Shown here in pieces: positions 17,248 through 28,190 of a stretch of DNA of 54,648 nucleotides. Source of the DNA: Burkholderiales bacterium (GTDB lineage: Bacteria; Pseudomonadota; Gammaproteobacteria; Burkholderiales; Burkholderiaceae_F). The notes below the pieces were generated by a model. The model had not been told where the DNA came from. It ran no database searches and saw nothing but the letters and a program-made list of their open reading frames with translations. Made by a program: the position numbers and the translations under genes. Numbering within the stretch: position 1 is the first letter of the stretch; each line of letters begins with the position of its first letter. The DNA lies in contig JADCGS010000002.1 in assembly GCA_020248865.1 (NCBI GenBank), forward strand, positions 1 to 54,648, in the 5' to 3' direction.

Positions 17248-17675
17248 GACATGGAGCTCCGTCGCCCGCGCCGGCAGGCGCGGGCAGGGCTCCGTGCGCG
17301 ACGCGGGGCGGCGGCTCCGCCGCGCACCTGCAGTGCTCGGGTCACTCGCCCGTCGCGGAACTCGTTTCGTTCGCTGCGCTCACTGCGCTCAGACAGCCGC
17401 GACGAGTCGGAGAAGGTGGCGCGCTCCGCGCGGGGCGAGCGCCCCTGCGCGCTTCGGCGCCCCACCACGCGCACTACGCCCTTCCCGCGCCTGCCGGCGC
17501 TGCGTTGCGTGATCCGTCCGGGCGTTGCGTAGCGAGCCGAGACGCAAGCCCGCCTGAATGGTGGGCGCTCCTCATCAAGGGGCGCAGCGCGCGGCCGCTC
17601 CGGAGCGAAGCCCCTCTAACCAAACCGCTTTGCATGCACGTGCGCGCCCGCAGGGCACGCGTACACGCAAAGCGC
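17248..17675. other. Non-coding spacer with a repeat near its right end
   Basis: About 430 bp lie between the GMC gene and the 3' end of the rhodanese gene. Short open frames exist on both strands because GC is high, but none resembles a protein I know. Several short GC-rich inverted repeats are present, such as GCCCGCGCCGGCAGGCGCGGGC near 17265, which could end transcription from the GMC gene. Repeat copy B occupies 17579-17667. Confidence 0.5.
17579..17667. repeat. Dispersed intergenic repeat, copy B
   Basis: This 89-bp stretch aligns with 11636-11722 upstream of trkH, with scattered substitutions. Here it lies just downstream of the rhodanese stop codon, on the opposite side relative to a gene from copy A, so it is unlikely to be a shared promoter. 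Confidence 0.7.
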
Positions 17676-18065
17676 TTACATCTGCTCCCACGGCAGCCCC
17701 GCCTTGCGCCAGCCGCCCAGCGTGCCGCGGTGGAAGTTCTCGTCCAGTTCGCCCTCGAAGCCTTCGAGCACGTTGGTCACGTCGGTAAAGCCCCGGGCTT
17801 CCAGCTCGACGCCGGCGTCCAGCGTGCGCTTGCCGGAGCGGCAGATGAGCAGGATCGGCCGCTCCTTGCGGCCGGCCTCGCGCAGCACGTCCGCGGCGAA
17901 GTTCGGGTTGACCTCGAAGTCCGGCGTGGTGTGCCACTCGATGTTGACCGCGCCCACCGGGTGGCCGACGTAGAAGAACTCGATCTCGGTGCGGCAGTCG
18001 ATCAGCAGCGCGTCGGGCTCGCGCTGCAGCCGCGCGTAGGCCTCGGCGGGGGTCAGATGCTTCAT
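17676..18065 (-). CDS. Rhodanese-like domain protein
   Basis: This 129-aa cytoplasmic single-domain sulfurtransferase homologue has the active-site loop ICRSGKRT with the catalytic Cys near residue 75. It has LIDCRTEIEFFYVGHPVGAVNIEW in the N-terminal half and ends in GGWRKAGLPWEQM. Family members transfer a sulfane sulfur to thiophilic acceptors; the acceptor here is unknown. ATG at 18065 fits the family start. A GATAAT sequence (minus strand, around 18075) just upstream might be a -10 box. It is divergent from the peroxidase gene. Confidence 0.9.
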   Translation of the reverse strand: MKHLTPAEAYARLQREPDALLIDCRTEIEFFYVGHPVGAVNIEWHTTPDFEVNPNFAADVLREAGRKERPILLICRSGKRTLDAGVELEARGFTDVTNVLEGFEGELDENFHRGTLGGWRKAGLPWEQM

Positions 18066-18328
18066 GGGGGCCGGATTATCCCCGCCTGCGGCAGCGCATA
18101 GGCAGACGCCGGCCCGGTCGGTGGGGCCATCGGCCGCGCCTGCGCAGCATCGCGCCTTGCCGTGGGTCGGTGCGAGACAGGTCTGGACAAGCGCTGCGCC
18201 TAGGCGAAAGATGGCCGCTTCGCTGCCGCGCGTGGCTGCGGGCGCGATGGTTGCGGCACGCGCAGTCCGGCCACGTCTCGCCGACAGCGCAGGCCCTCCC
18301 CACAACAAAGCCAAGGGAGATAGTGGCT

Positions 18329-19333
18329 ATGCGCATCACACTCGGCGTTCTTGTTCTTGGCGCAATGCTGGCCCTGGTGGCCGCCTGCGCCAGCACCCAG
18401 GGCAGCTCCGGCTCCGCCGGACCCCGGCTCTCGCAACTGCCCCCGGTATCCAGCCCGGCCGACAACCCCACCACGCCCGACAAGGTGGCCCTCGGCGCCA
18501 AGCTGTGGATCGAGCCGCGCCTGTCGGGCAGCGGCAAGATGGCCTGCACCGGCTGCCACGTGCGCGAAAAGGGCTGGACCGACGGCCTGGCGCTCTCGCG
18601 GCGCGACAACGGCGACCTCAACACGCGCCACTCGCCCACCATGTACAACGTCGGCTACGCCACCACCTTCTACTGGGACGGCCGGGCAGCCACGCTGGAG
18701 GCGCAGGTGCTGGCGGCCTGGCGCGCGCAGATGAGCGCCGATCCGGCCAAGGCCTCGGCCGCGATTGCCGCCGTGCCAGCCTATGCGGCCGAGTTCCAGA
18801 AGGTGTTCGGCGGCCCGCCGACGCCGGACACCATCGTCAAGGCGCTGTCGGCCTACCTGCGCACCAAGGTCAGCGGCCTGTCGCCCTGGGACCGCTACGA
18901 GATGGGCGACAAGAGTGCCGTGTCGGCCGACGCTCGCGCTGGCTTCGACCTGTTCATGGGCAAGGGGCGCTGCGCCGTCTGTCACACGCCGCCCGTGTAC
19001 ACGGACTTCAACTTCCACAACATCGGCCTGGAGGCCGGCAAGCCCAAGCCCGATCTCGGTCGCGGCGCGGTGACCAAGAATGCGCAGGACAATGCGGCCT
19101 TCAAGACGCCCACGCTGCGCTCGGTGGCGATCTCCGGCCCCTACTTTCACGACGGCAGCGGGGCCACGCTCGAGCGGGCCGTGCGCTACATGGCCAGCGG
19201 CGGCGCCAACGACCCCAACAAGAGTCCGATGCTGGTGGACACGAAGCTCAACGACCGCGAAATCGCGCAGTTGATTGCCTTCCTCAGCGCGCTGACCAGC
19301 GACGAGCGCTACGCGCCGCCGGCCTTGCCTTGA
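18329..19333 (+). CDS. Di-heme cytochrome c peroxidase family lipoprotein
   Basis: The 334-aa protein has two c-type heme sites, CTGCH (Cys73, Cys76, His77) and CAVCH (Cys215, Cys218, His219), in the arrangement of bacterial cytochrome c peroxidases and MauG-like proteins. Family motifs include RDNGDLNTRHSPTMYNVGY and FKTPTLRSVAISGPYFHDG. The N-terminus MRITLGVLVLGAMLALVAAC ends in a lipobox, so it is probably a membrane-anchored periplasmic lipoprotein; classical CcpA is soluble. A good ribosome site (AAGGGAGA, 18313-18320) precedes ATG 18329. Whether it reduces peroxide or oxidises another substrate cannot be told from sequence. Confidence 0.9.
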   Translation: MRITLGVLVLGAMLALVAACASTQGSSGSAGPRLSQLPPVSSPADNPTTPDKVALGAKLWIEPRLSGSGKMACTGCHVREKGWTDGLALSRRDNGDLNTRHSPTMYNVGYATTFYWDGRAATLEAQVLAAWRAQMSADPAKASAAIAAVPAYAAEFQKVFGGPPTPDTIVKALSAYLRTKVSGLSPWDRYEMGDKSAVSADARAGFDLFMGKGRCAVCHTPPVYTDFNFHNIGLEAGKPKPDLGRGAVTKNAQDNAAFKTPTLRSVAISGPYFHDGSGATLERAVRYMASGGANDPNKSPMLVDTKLNDREIAQLIAFLSALTSDERYAPPALP

Positions 19334-19983
19334 TGCGGCGGTCGCCGACGCTTGCGGCCGGGCGTGCGGTCGTTGCAGGGCCGATGCCGAGCGCCGGCTG
19401 GCGGCGGCCACGAGCGGATTTAAGCGGCGGGTCGCCTCGGCGAACCCGGCCCGCAGGCGCCGAGCGCTCGAAGCGCGCGCTGACGGCCTCGGCCAGCCCG
19501 CGGGCGGCGGGGGGAAGGGACGGCAGCGGCGCGGGTGTTCATCGCGCAGTTTTGGGCGCAGTTTTGGGCGCAGCATTGAGCGCCGTTGTTGGCCTGACCG
19601 AGTGGGCCGGTGGCCTGCGAACCCGCGTTCCGGTCTCACGGCTTGGCTATGTGCCGGACCTCGTTCGGTTGGGTTCCCAGGCTTTCGAGGCGGTGGCGAG
19701 TGAGTTGCCGAAGCGAGTTCGGCAGGCAAGGGCGCGCAGGGGTGGGGATGGCGGGTTGGGTCGGGTGGTCAGTCGCCGACGAGTCCGCGGTGACCGCAGC
19801 AAACGTCTGGGGGACAGGGCGTTGAAGCTTGCTGCTCGAAGGGCGATCCTCAGTCGGGGTGCCGAGTTCGGATTGGAATGCGTGTGCGACTTGGCGGATT
19901 TGGCGCGCTATCCTGCCGGAGTCGACTAGATCAAGTAGGCGTCCTGGGAACCGGAGTCTGCGCGTCCCGACCTATAGACACTC
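19334..19983. other. Gene-poor spacer with a composition change
   Basis: This 650-bp stretch has no frame I recognise on either strand. It includes a 12-bp unit GCGCAGTTTTGG repeated at 19544 and 19556 with a third partial copy. From about 19550 rightwards GC falls visibly and the codon pattern of the following genes changes, marking the left edge of a probably acquired patch. Confidence 0.5.
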
Positions 19984-20833
19984 ATGACCTCGGCGACCAT
20001 CAAGCTCTTCCTGCCTCACGCAGACGCCCGGCGCCTCCGAGTTGGCGAAGTGTCCAACTGGACCGGGAAAGCGCTCGCGGCCCCCCGGACCGAACTGGAT
20101 GACCTCTTGGCACGAGAGGAGACTGAAAGCTCGGGCGTCTACTTCTTGCTCGGCGTTAATCCCGAAACTGGCGACAACCTCGCTTACATCGGAGAAGCGG
20201 AGGTCATCCGGGACCGCCTTAAGCAACACAAAGCAAAGGACTTCTGGACGTCCGTGGTCGTCTTCGTCAGCAAGGACGAGAACCTGACCAAGGCGCACAT
20301 TCGCTACCTCGAGAACCGGCTTCTCCACGAGGCTAAGGACGTAGGCCGATACAAGCTCGAGAACACGAACACCACCAACCCGAAGCTGCCCGAGTCAGAC
20401 CGTGAAGACATGGAGGTGTACCTCTCCCGCATCCGACAGGTCCTTCCGGTCCTGGGGGTCCGATCTACTCTCCCCCATCGCGGGATCGGCCAAGCCAACG
20501 CTGCACCAGCCTCACCTAGTCTGCAAGATCAAGAACGCCGTCGCAACCGGTCGCCGAACCGAAGGCGGCTTTGTGGTGTTTGCGAAGTCAACTGCCGTTC
20601 TCTCGGTCCGACCATCAGCCGAGAGCCAGTACCCCAACACGATCGCCCTTCGTCGGCGACTCATTCAGGCGAAGACCTTGGTCGAGCAGGACGGCGTCTA
20701 CGCCTTCACCAAGGACGTTGAGTTTTCCAGCCCAAGCGCAGCGGCCGCGGTCGTCCATGGTGGAAGCGCCAACGGACTCACCGCCTGGAAGGACAAGAAT
20801 GGCAAGTCCCTCAAGGATCTTGAAGACGCCTAA
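19984..20833 (+). pseudogene. GIY-YIG nuclease family protein with DUF4357, frameshifted
   Basis: The first frame (from ATG 19984) encodes a GIY-YIG domain: GVYFLLG near residue 50, NLAYIGEA, DRLKQH and YLENRLLHEAK, in the usual order of this nuclease fold. After LPVLG near residue 157 the sequence loses sense. The neighbouring frame then gives KPTLHQPHLVCKI, GRRTEGGFVVFAKSTAV and a complete DUF4357 domain ending at 20833. The switch coincides with a run of five G at 20454-20458; dropping one G joins the two halves into one protein of about 282 aa. It is either a broken gene or a single-base sequence error. The family often accompanies restriction or defence genes. Base use is less GC-biased than in the host genes. 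Confidence 0.8.
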
Positions 20834-20863
20834 CCAGTTAGGCCTCACAGAAAGACCCACCCC

Positions 20864-21478
20864 ATGTTCACGGCCGAGTTCCTCATCACATCGATCATCG
20901 TCGTGCTCATCCCCGGTACTGGTGTCGTCTTCACCGTGTCGATGGGTCTGGCGCAAGGAAGGCGAGCAAGCTTCTTCGCCTCTATTGGTTGCACACTGGG
21001 CATCTTCCCGCACCTGCTGGCAACCATTCTTGGTCTGGCTGCCATCATGCACACAAGTGCCCTGGCGTTTCAGGTGCTCAAATACGCAGGGGTGGCGTAC
21101 CTTTTCTACCTTGCTATCACCACCTGGCGCGACCGTTCATCGTTTGCTGTACAGCCCGCACAAAGTAAGGTCAACGCGCTCAGCATAGTAGTTAAGGCCT
21201 TCTTGCTGAACATCCTCAATCCGAAGCTCACCGTCTTCTTCCTCGCCTTCTTGCCGCAGTTTGTTGAGCCCAGCGCCTCCTCACCTCTGCTGCAGTTGCT
21301 CGGGCTGAGCGCGGTTTTCATGGCCATGACCTTCGGCGTGTTCGTCATCTATGGTCTCCTGGCACACGCCTTCCGCAAAGCAGTCATTGAGTCCCCGGTT
21401 GTTCAAGCATGGCTGCGTCGTGGTTTCGCTGCAGCCTTTGCTGGGCTCGGCACTCAGTTGGCCGTGTCCGAGCGGTGA
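20864..21478 (+). CDS. LysE/RhtB family amino-acid exporter
   Basis: The 204-aa inner-membrane protein has about six hydrophobic segments. The N-terminal motif FLITSIIVVLIPGTGVVFTVSMGLAQGRRASF is characteristic of RhtB/LysE exporters, as is the middle FLLNILNPKLTVFFLAFLPQFV. It probably exports amino acids or related small metabolites; the substrate is unknown. It lies 30 bp after the frameshifted GIY-YIG gene and shares its lower GC content. A second, more GC-rich LysE homologue occurs at 27173-27856. Confidence 0.88.
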   Translation: MFTAEFLITSIIVVLIPGTGVVFTVSMGLAQGRRASFFASIGCTLGIFPHLLATILGLAAIMHTSALAFQVLKYAGVAYLFYLAITTWRDRSSFAVQPAQSKVNALSIVVKAFLLNILNPKLTVFFLAFLPQFVEPSASSPLLQLLGLSAVFMAMTFGVFVIYGLLAHAFRKAVIESPVVQAWLRRGFAAAFAGLGTQLAVSER

Positions 21479-21903
21479 GGCCTAACCACTCTGCAAGGAC
21501 TTTCTCCCGATAGTCAAGCGAAGGTTTTGTTTTGCCTCTCGCGCCGCGGTACAGAAGGTGAAGGGGTCAAGGGCCGCCGCAGGCCAAGCGCAGCGATCCC
21601 TTGGCGCGGCACGCACTGAGTGCGCTTGCTCAGGCTAGCCCCGGCGGCATGGCGGGGCGCGGCATGAGAGCTTCAGCGCAAATCGTTGCTGCGTGATCGT
21701 CGACTGCGCAGCTGTCGTTTTCTCTGTGGGAGGAGGACTGCCGCTCTGCAACCGGCCGCGCGGCGCTGCGCTGATCGGGCGCAGCCACCAGTGTTGCGGG
21801 CCAAGGGGAAAGCCCGCGGTGTTCCCACGTTCGGTCCGACCTCTGCAGGGTTTGTCAGGGCGCGGGCGCCGAGGGCAGTTCAGCCGCCACCGGCGCCCTC
21901 GCC
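21479..21903. other. Spacer between the LysE gene and the urease operon
   Basis: In these 425 bp I see no supported gene. The segment around 21565-21660 reads like a worn junction or IS remnant, but nothing in it can be named. Confidence 0.4.
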
Positions 21904-22518
21904 TCACCGCGCCTGCAACAGCCCCCGGGTCCGGATGAACTCGATCACCCGCTCGACGCCTGCGCCGGTCTTCAGGTTGGTCATCACGTAGGGCCGCGCC
22001 CCGCGCATGCGCTCGGTGTCGTGGCGCATCACGTCCAGATTGGCGCCCACGTGCGGCGCCAGGTCGGTCTTGTTGATGACCAAGAGGTCGCTCTTGGTGA
22101 TGCCGGGGCCGCCCTTGCGCGGAATCTTCTCGCCGCCGGCCACGTCGATCACGTAGATCGTCAGGTCGCTCAACTCGGGGCTGAAGGTGGCGGCCAGGTT
22201 GTCGCCGCCGCTCTCGATGAAGATCAGCTCCAGGTCGGGAAAGCGCCGGCACATGCGCTCCACGGCTTCGAGGTTGATGCTGGCGTCCTCGCGGATGGCG
22301 GTGTGCGGGCAGCCGCCGGTCTCCACACCCATGATCCGCTCCGGCGCCAGCGCCTGCGCGGCAACGAGCAGCCGCTCGTCCTCCCGGGTGTAGATGTCGT
22401 TGGTCACCACGGCCAGCCGGAACTGGTCGCGCATGCGCTTGCACAGCACCTCGACGAGGGTGGTCTTGCCGGAGCCGACCGGGCCGCCGACGCCGACACG
22501 CAGAGGAGAAGACGCCAT
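21904..22518 (-). CDS. ureG: Urease accessory GTPase UreG
   Basis: This 204-aa SIMIBI-class GTPase delivers nickel to apo-urease in complex with UreD and UreF. It has the P-loop [11 protein letters not shown] near residue 10, the CPH nickel/zinc motif in [25 protein letters not shown] and the base motif [11 protein letters not shown]. Length is standard. It is the last gene of the operon, 18 bp after ureF. Confidence 0.97.
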   Translation of the reverse strand: MASSPLRVGVGGPVGSGKTTLVEVLCKRMRDQFRLAVVTNDIYTREDERLLVAAQALAPERIMGVETGGCPHTAIREDASINLEAVERMCRRFPDLELIFIESGGDNLAATFSPELSDLTIYVIDVAGGEKIPRKGGPGITKSDLLVINKTDLAPHVGANLDVMRHDTERMRGARPYVMTNLKTGAGVERVIEFIRTRGLLQAR

Positions 22519-22536
22519 CTTGGGTCCTTGATGGGA

Positions 22537-23229
22537 TCAGGAGCGGTACAGCCGCGAGTACTGCAACTCGTGCCGCGCGCAGATGAGCGCGAACTGCGTG
22601 GTGGCGGAGCCGAGCGCCTCGTCATCGAGCGTGGCGGCCGTCTGCACCGCCTGCGCCAGCGCCGGGTGCAGGGCGAAGAGCAGCGTTTGCCCGGCCTGCT
22701 GGCCGAGCGGCACGCTCTTGACAGCCACCAGCACCTGGCTCTCGGCCCAGGCCCACAGGTAGGCCGTGAGCCCGGCCTCGCGGTCGATGCCCAGCTGGGC
22801 GCAGGCGCAGGCGAAGGCGATCGGATAGGCCACCGGATCGAGCGCGGGCGGCGCGAGTTGCAAGGCTGGCATCACCCGCCGCAGCGACGAGCCCATCTGG
22901 ATCGACTCGGCGCGCAGCTCCGCGGTCTCGCGCGCGGCCAGCGCCTCGTCGTTCCAGTACGCCAGCGCGGCGGCATCGCCGCGTGCCTGCGCGTCGAAGG
23001 CGCGCAGCCAGACGGGTGCCTCGAAGCGCGCCAGCGACAGGAGCAGCAGGTCGCGGATCCAGCGCTCGGCGCTCGCCGCGTCGCGCACCAGGCCGTCCTC
23101 GATCGCCTTCTCGAGTCCCTGCGAGTAGGCAAAGCCGCCGACCGGAAGCGCTGGGCTCGCAAGCTGCAGCAGCGCCAGCAGCGCTTGCAGGCGGCTGGCG
23201 GCGGCCCGATCGGTCTCGGCGGGTTTCAT
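22537..23229 (-). CDS. ureF: Urease accessory protein UreF
   Basis: The 230-aa all-helical protein acts with UreD and UreG during nickel insertion. Family features seen are LASPALPVGGFAYSQGLEKAIEDGLV near residue 26, AELRAESIQMGSSLRRVM, and the C-terminal LFALHPALAQAVQTA followed by SRLYRS. Its start overlaps the ureE stop by four bases, indicating translational coupling. Confidence 0.95.
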   Translation of the reverse strand: MKPAETDRAAASRLQALLALLQLASPALPVGGFAYSQGLEKAIEDGLVRDAASAERWIRDLLLLSLARFEAPVWLRAFDAQARGDAAALAYWNDEALAARETAELRAESIQMGSSLRRVMPALQLAPPALDPVAYPIAFACACAQLGIDREAGLTAYLWAWAESQVLVAVKSVPLGQQAGQTLLFALHPALAQAVQTAATLDDEALGSATTQFALICARHELQYSRLYRS

Positions 23230-23777
23230 GGCGCCGAGCGGCCCCGGGCGTGGGCGGCGATGGAAAGCTGCTCGCCGAGCGTGGCCGAGACCGCGTCGAT
23301 CTCATCGCCATGCGCGCGATGCCCGTGCGCGTGCTTGCCGGGGTAGGCCCCGCCCTCGGGCTCGAACGGTGCTTCGACGTGCTCCACCTGCGCACCCAGC
23401 CCGCGCAGCATGGACTCGAGCACCGGGTCGCGCTCGATCAGCACCTGGTCGGCCGCCAGTTGTGCGGGCACGTGCCGGTTGGCCAGGTGATACACGGCGC
23501 GCAGCAGCGCCAGCGGCGAGTTGGCGGTGACGCGCGCCACCGGCTGCGCGGCTGCCTCGACGATCGCCAGGCCCAGCGCTCCGGCGAGCACCGTTCCATG
23601 GCGCAGCACGGTGCCGCGCCGGGCGTCCGCCAGCACGATGGCCACGGCCTGCCCGGCCGGCGTCATGGTCGCCAGCCGCGTCTTCACGCGCTCGTCGTAG
23701 GTCAGGCAAAGGCGCAGCGCGCCGGCGGCCTCGGCCGGCGCGAGCGGCTCGGTGCGGATGCGGTCCAGGCGCAGCAT
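23226..23777 (-). CDS. ureE: Urease accessory protein UreE
   Basis: The 183-aa nickel metallochaperone has an N-terminal peptide-binding-like domain (ALRLCLTYDERVKTRLATMTP) and a C-terminal metal-binding domain with LLRAVYHLANRHVPAQL, which holds the conserved His ligand. The tail HAHGHRAHG is a short histidine-rich extension that probably stores extra nickel. It follows ureC by nine bases. Confidence 0.93.
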   Translation of the reverse strand: MLRLDRIRTEPLAPAEAAGALRLCLTYDERVKTRLATMTPAGQAVAIVLADARRGTVLRHGTVLAGALGLAIVEAAAQPVARVTANSPLALLRAVYHLANRHVPAQLAADQVLIERDPVLESMLRGLGAQVEHVEAPFEPEGGAYPGKHAHGHRAHGDEIDAVSATLGEQLSIAAHARGRSAP

Positions 23778-23786
23778 CGGTGCAGG

Positions 23787-25495
<1,709 letters not shown>

Positions 25496-25499
<4 letters not shown>

Positions 25500-25888
25500 T
25501 TGCGGCTCGCTTTCTTGTTGGCCCTGGCCGCGGTCTTCCTCGCTGCTGCCTTCACCGGCGGCTTGGCGGTCCTGGCTTTCGCCTCCAGTGGACCCATCAC
25601 CTTGCCCTGGAAGCCGTAGACGATGCGCGCGCCGCCGAGTGCCACCAGCTCGACCTCGCGCTGCTGCCCCGGCTCGAAGCGCACGGCGGTGCCGGCCGCG
25701 ATATTGAGCCGAAAGCCGCGCGCGGCGGCGCGGTCGAAGTCGAGTGCCTCGTTGACCTCGAAGAAGTGATAGTGCGAGCCGACCTGAATCGGCCGGTCGC
25801 CGGTGTTGGCCACGCTGACCGTGACGGTCCGGCGGCCGGCATTCAGTTCGAGTTCGCCGGCGGCGGCGAGCAGTTCTCCGGGGATCAT
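25496..25888 (-). CDS. ureB: Urease beta subunit UreB with a Lys/Ala-rich tail
   Basis: The 130-aa structural subunit starts [19 protein letters not shown] and carries the core [24 protein letters not shown] and [17 protein letters not shown] typical of UreB. After the usual end ([10 protein letters not shown]) it continues for about 28 residues rich in Lys, Ala and Arg ([18 protein letters not shown] and on), an extension longer than most UreB. ATG 25888 was preferred to the upstream start because it gives the family N-terminus. Confidence 0.95.
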
Positions 25889-25898
25889 GGCGAGCCTC

Positions 25899-26201
25899 CT
25901 AGGCAATCGGCTGGTGCACCGTGACGAGCTTGGTGCCGTCGGGAAACGTCGCCTCGACCTGGATATCGGGGATCATCTCCGGCACGCCGTCCATCACGTC
26001 GGCGCGCTTGAGCAGCGTGGTGCCGTAGCTCATCAGCTCGGCCACGCTGCGGCCGTCGCGTGCGCCCTCCATGATCGCGGCGCTGATGAAGGCCACGGCC
26101 TCCGGGTAGTTGAGCTTCAGCCCGCGGGCGCGGCGGCGCTCGGCCAGCAGCGCAGCGGTGAAGATCAGCAGCTTGTCCTTCTCGCGCGGCGACAGTTCCA
26201 T
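25899..26201 (-). CDS. ureA: Urease gamma subunit UreA
   Basis: The 100-aa protein is the standard gamma subunit, starting [23 protein letters not shown] and ending [21 protein letters not shown]. The [19 protein letters not shown] motif is present. It lies between ureD and ureB in the operon, with ten bases to ureB. The start is fixed by the family N-terminus. Confidence 0.97.
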   Translation of the reverse strand: MELSPREKDKLLIFTAALLAERRRARGLKLNYPEAVAFISAAIMEGARDGRSVAELMSYGTTLLKRADVMDGVPEMIPDIQVEATFPDGTKLVTVHQPIA

Positions 26202-26235
26202 GGGGGCTCCGGGTTCTTGCTGCAAAGGGATGGGC

Positions 26236-27084
26236 CTAGGTGGCCCAGATGCGCGGCGGCTGCGCGGGCCGCCCCAACAGCAGCGGCCGCAGCGCCGCCC
26301 AGACGTCGTGCAGGGCGCGCCGCGCCGCCGGCGTCGAGGTGGCGAGCACGCGCGCCAGCAGCAGGCGCGGCGCCACGCGGGTGATCGGTGCCGCCGCCGC
26401 CGGCAACTGCTGGCGCAGCGTCTCGATCTCGCTGTCGCGCCACGCGTGTCCAGCCGCCCACAGGCAGCCGAACACGTGGCGGCCGGCGAGTCCGACCGGC
26501 GAAGCCAGCAGCGCGTCGCTGCCCGCAATGCGCGTGCGCTCGACCCATTGCAGGCGTCCGCCTTCGCCGGCGTCGGTCAGGCGGATGGTCTGGGCAAAGG
26601 CGCCGTCATCGAAGGTCTCGCCGGCCGCGGCGCGGCCCAGCGCCACGATGTCCCAGCCGATGGTGCGCGCCTGCCGGCCGATGGCGATGTCGATCGAGGA
26701 GCAAACCCGCGCCTGGTTGAACACGATCGCTTCCTGCGGCAGCCACTCGAGCCGGCCGTCGATGCTGAGCGAGATCGACTGCGCCGCCCGGCGACCGTTG
26801 GCCTTGTACCACTTGGTCGCTCCCGGCGTGGTGACCAGCGCCTGCGCGCCGGCCGCCACGCTCGCCGCGATGGTCAGGTGATCCCCGCCGGCGATGCCGC
26901 CGGGCGGGTGCACGATCAGCGTATGGCACAGCGCCGGCCCCTCGGGGTACAGCGCCTTTTGCACGACGAGCGGGCCATGGTGGGTGCGCGCCAGCAGCGT
27001 CCGGCCGCCGTCGTGCGGGTCGGGCTGGTAGTCGAGCGACAGTCGGGCGTGCCAGGTCACCCCGCGACTGTAAATCGGCGCCAT
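26236..27084 (-). CDS. ureD: Urease accessory protein UreD
   Basis: The 282-aa scaffold binds apo-urease and recruits UreF and UreG for nickel loading. Family motifs are [59 protein letters not shown] and GWDIVALGR. It is the first gene of ureDABCEFG. No nickel or urea transporter gene lies in the window. Confidence 0.95.
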   Translation of the reverse strand: MAPIYSRGVTWHARLSLDYQPDPHDGGRTLLARTHHGPLVVQKALYPEGPALCHTLIVHPPGGIAGGDHLTIAASVAAGAQALVTTPGATKWYKANGRRAAQSISLSIDGRLEWLPQEAIVFNQARVCSSIDIAIGRQARTIGWDIVALGRAAAGETFDDGAFAQTIRLTDAGEGGRLQWVERTRIAGSDALLASPVGLAGRHVFGCLWAAGHAWRDSEIETLRQQLPAAAAPITRVAPRLLLARVLATSTPAARRALHDVWAALRPLLLGRPAQPPRIWAT

Positions 27085-27172
27085 GCCGGCGACGCCGGCC
27101 CGCGCGTGCGGCGTGGCGCTCGCGCATCGCCGCGCATCGCCGCCGGGCTGGTCGGCGCTGCGCGGCGCCCCT

Positions 27173-27856
27173 TCAGCGGGCTTCCTGCACCGCCTTGGTG
27201 CCGGTTGCCGTCCGCGTGGACTCCGGGCGCGTCAGCTCGCGCAGCGACGACAACGCGAGCGCCAGAAACAGCACGGCACAGGCGCGGTAGGTGATGCGAG
27301 CCCAGCGGGCCGATGCGCCGCGAAACAGGCGATCGACCAGCGCAGCGCAGACCACGCTCCAGACGAGCGAGGCCACCATCAGCCCGGCGAAGAAGACGCC
27401 ATAGTCGACGGCGCCTGGCCGGCCGTGGACCACGCTGGCCATGCTGGTGCCGATTGCCGCGAAGTAGGCGATGTTCTGCGGGTTGGTCACCGACAGCAGC
27501 ACGCCGGCGCGCAGCGCGTGGCCCGGGTGCGCGGGTGCGACGGCGCCGTCGACGGCGAACTCCCGCTGCGCGGTGCGCCAGGCATCGCGCGCCAGCCACA
27601 GCAGGTACAGCACGCCGGCCACGCCGATCGGCACGCGCAGCGGCTCCAGGCTCAGCAGCAGCGCCGTGCCCGCCAGGCCGATCAGCGCCCACAGCGCGTC
27701 GCCGACCAGCGAGCCTGCCTGTACCGCAAACGCCGGCCGGAAGCCGCCGCGCGCGCCTTGCCGCACGGTCTCGACGAACACCGCTCCCGGAGCAGCGTTG
27801 AAAACGAAGCCCAGGCCGAGCGCGGCCGCGAACAGGGTGAGATGGTCGGGGTTCAT
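27173..27856 (-). CDS. LysE/RhtB family exporter
   Basis: The 227-aa protein has about six membrane segments, with the N-terminal FNAAPGAVFVETVRQGARGGFRPAF and the central SVTNPQNIAYFAAIG typical of LysE/RhtB exporters. The substrate is not clear. It lies 88 bp before ureD in the same direction; co-transcription with urease genes is possible but not shown. Confidence 0.88.
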   Translation of the reverse strand: MNPDHLTLFAAALGLGFVFNAAPGAVFVETVRQGARGGFRPAFAVQAGSLVGDALWALIGLAGTALLLSLEPLRVPIGVAGVLYLLWLARDAWRTAQREFAVDGAVAPAHPGHALRAGVLLSVTNPQNIAYFAAIGTSMASVVHGRPGAVDYGVFFAGLMVASLVWSVVCAALVDRLFRGASARWARITYRACAVLFLALALSSLRELTRPESTRTATGTKAVQEAR

Positions 27857-27926
27857 CGAATCATGCTATCGAGCGGCCCCCGTCACGGCAACAAGCCCGT
27901 CTCACCACGTGGTCGCGGCGGCGGGT

Positions 27927-28190
27927 CTCAGCGCATCACGAACGTGTTGGCGCGCTGGGTGCCGCCGTCGACGTCGAGGTCGTAGCGCTCCGGCGAGCTG
28001 GGCAGCCGGTAGACGCGTGCGCAGGTTTTGGGGTCCAGTTCGATGCGCGTGCAAAACTGCGCGCACTGCGCGTCGCCCCGAGCGTCCACCGCGAAGTCTT
28101 CGATCCAGGGGTTGCCGACTTGCAGGCCGCCAGCCAGCGGCTCGCCCGCGGGGCTCCCTCGCCGGGTCTTGCGAAATGCTCACCCCGACA
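27927..28190 (-). pseudogene. 5'-truncated remnant of an unknown protein gene
   Basis: The minus-strand frame ending with TGA at 27927 reads like a real protein end, with LAGGLQVGNPWIEDFAVDAR, CAQFCTRIELDPKTCARVYRLP and RYDLDVDGGTQRANTFVMR. Upstream in the same frame a stop comes after about 87 codons, and no usable start codon or ribosome site is present. I therefore take it as the tail of a decayed gene. The family was not recognised. Confidence 0.4.

Noticed and set aside
17251..17532. Small plus-strand frame after the GMC oxidoreductase gene
   Set aside because: No start context, no similarity, and composition like the surrounding non-coding spacer.
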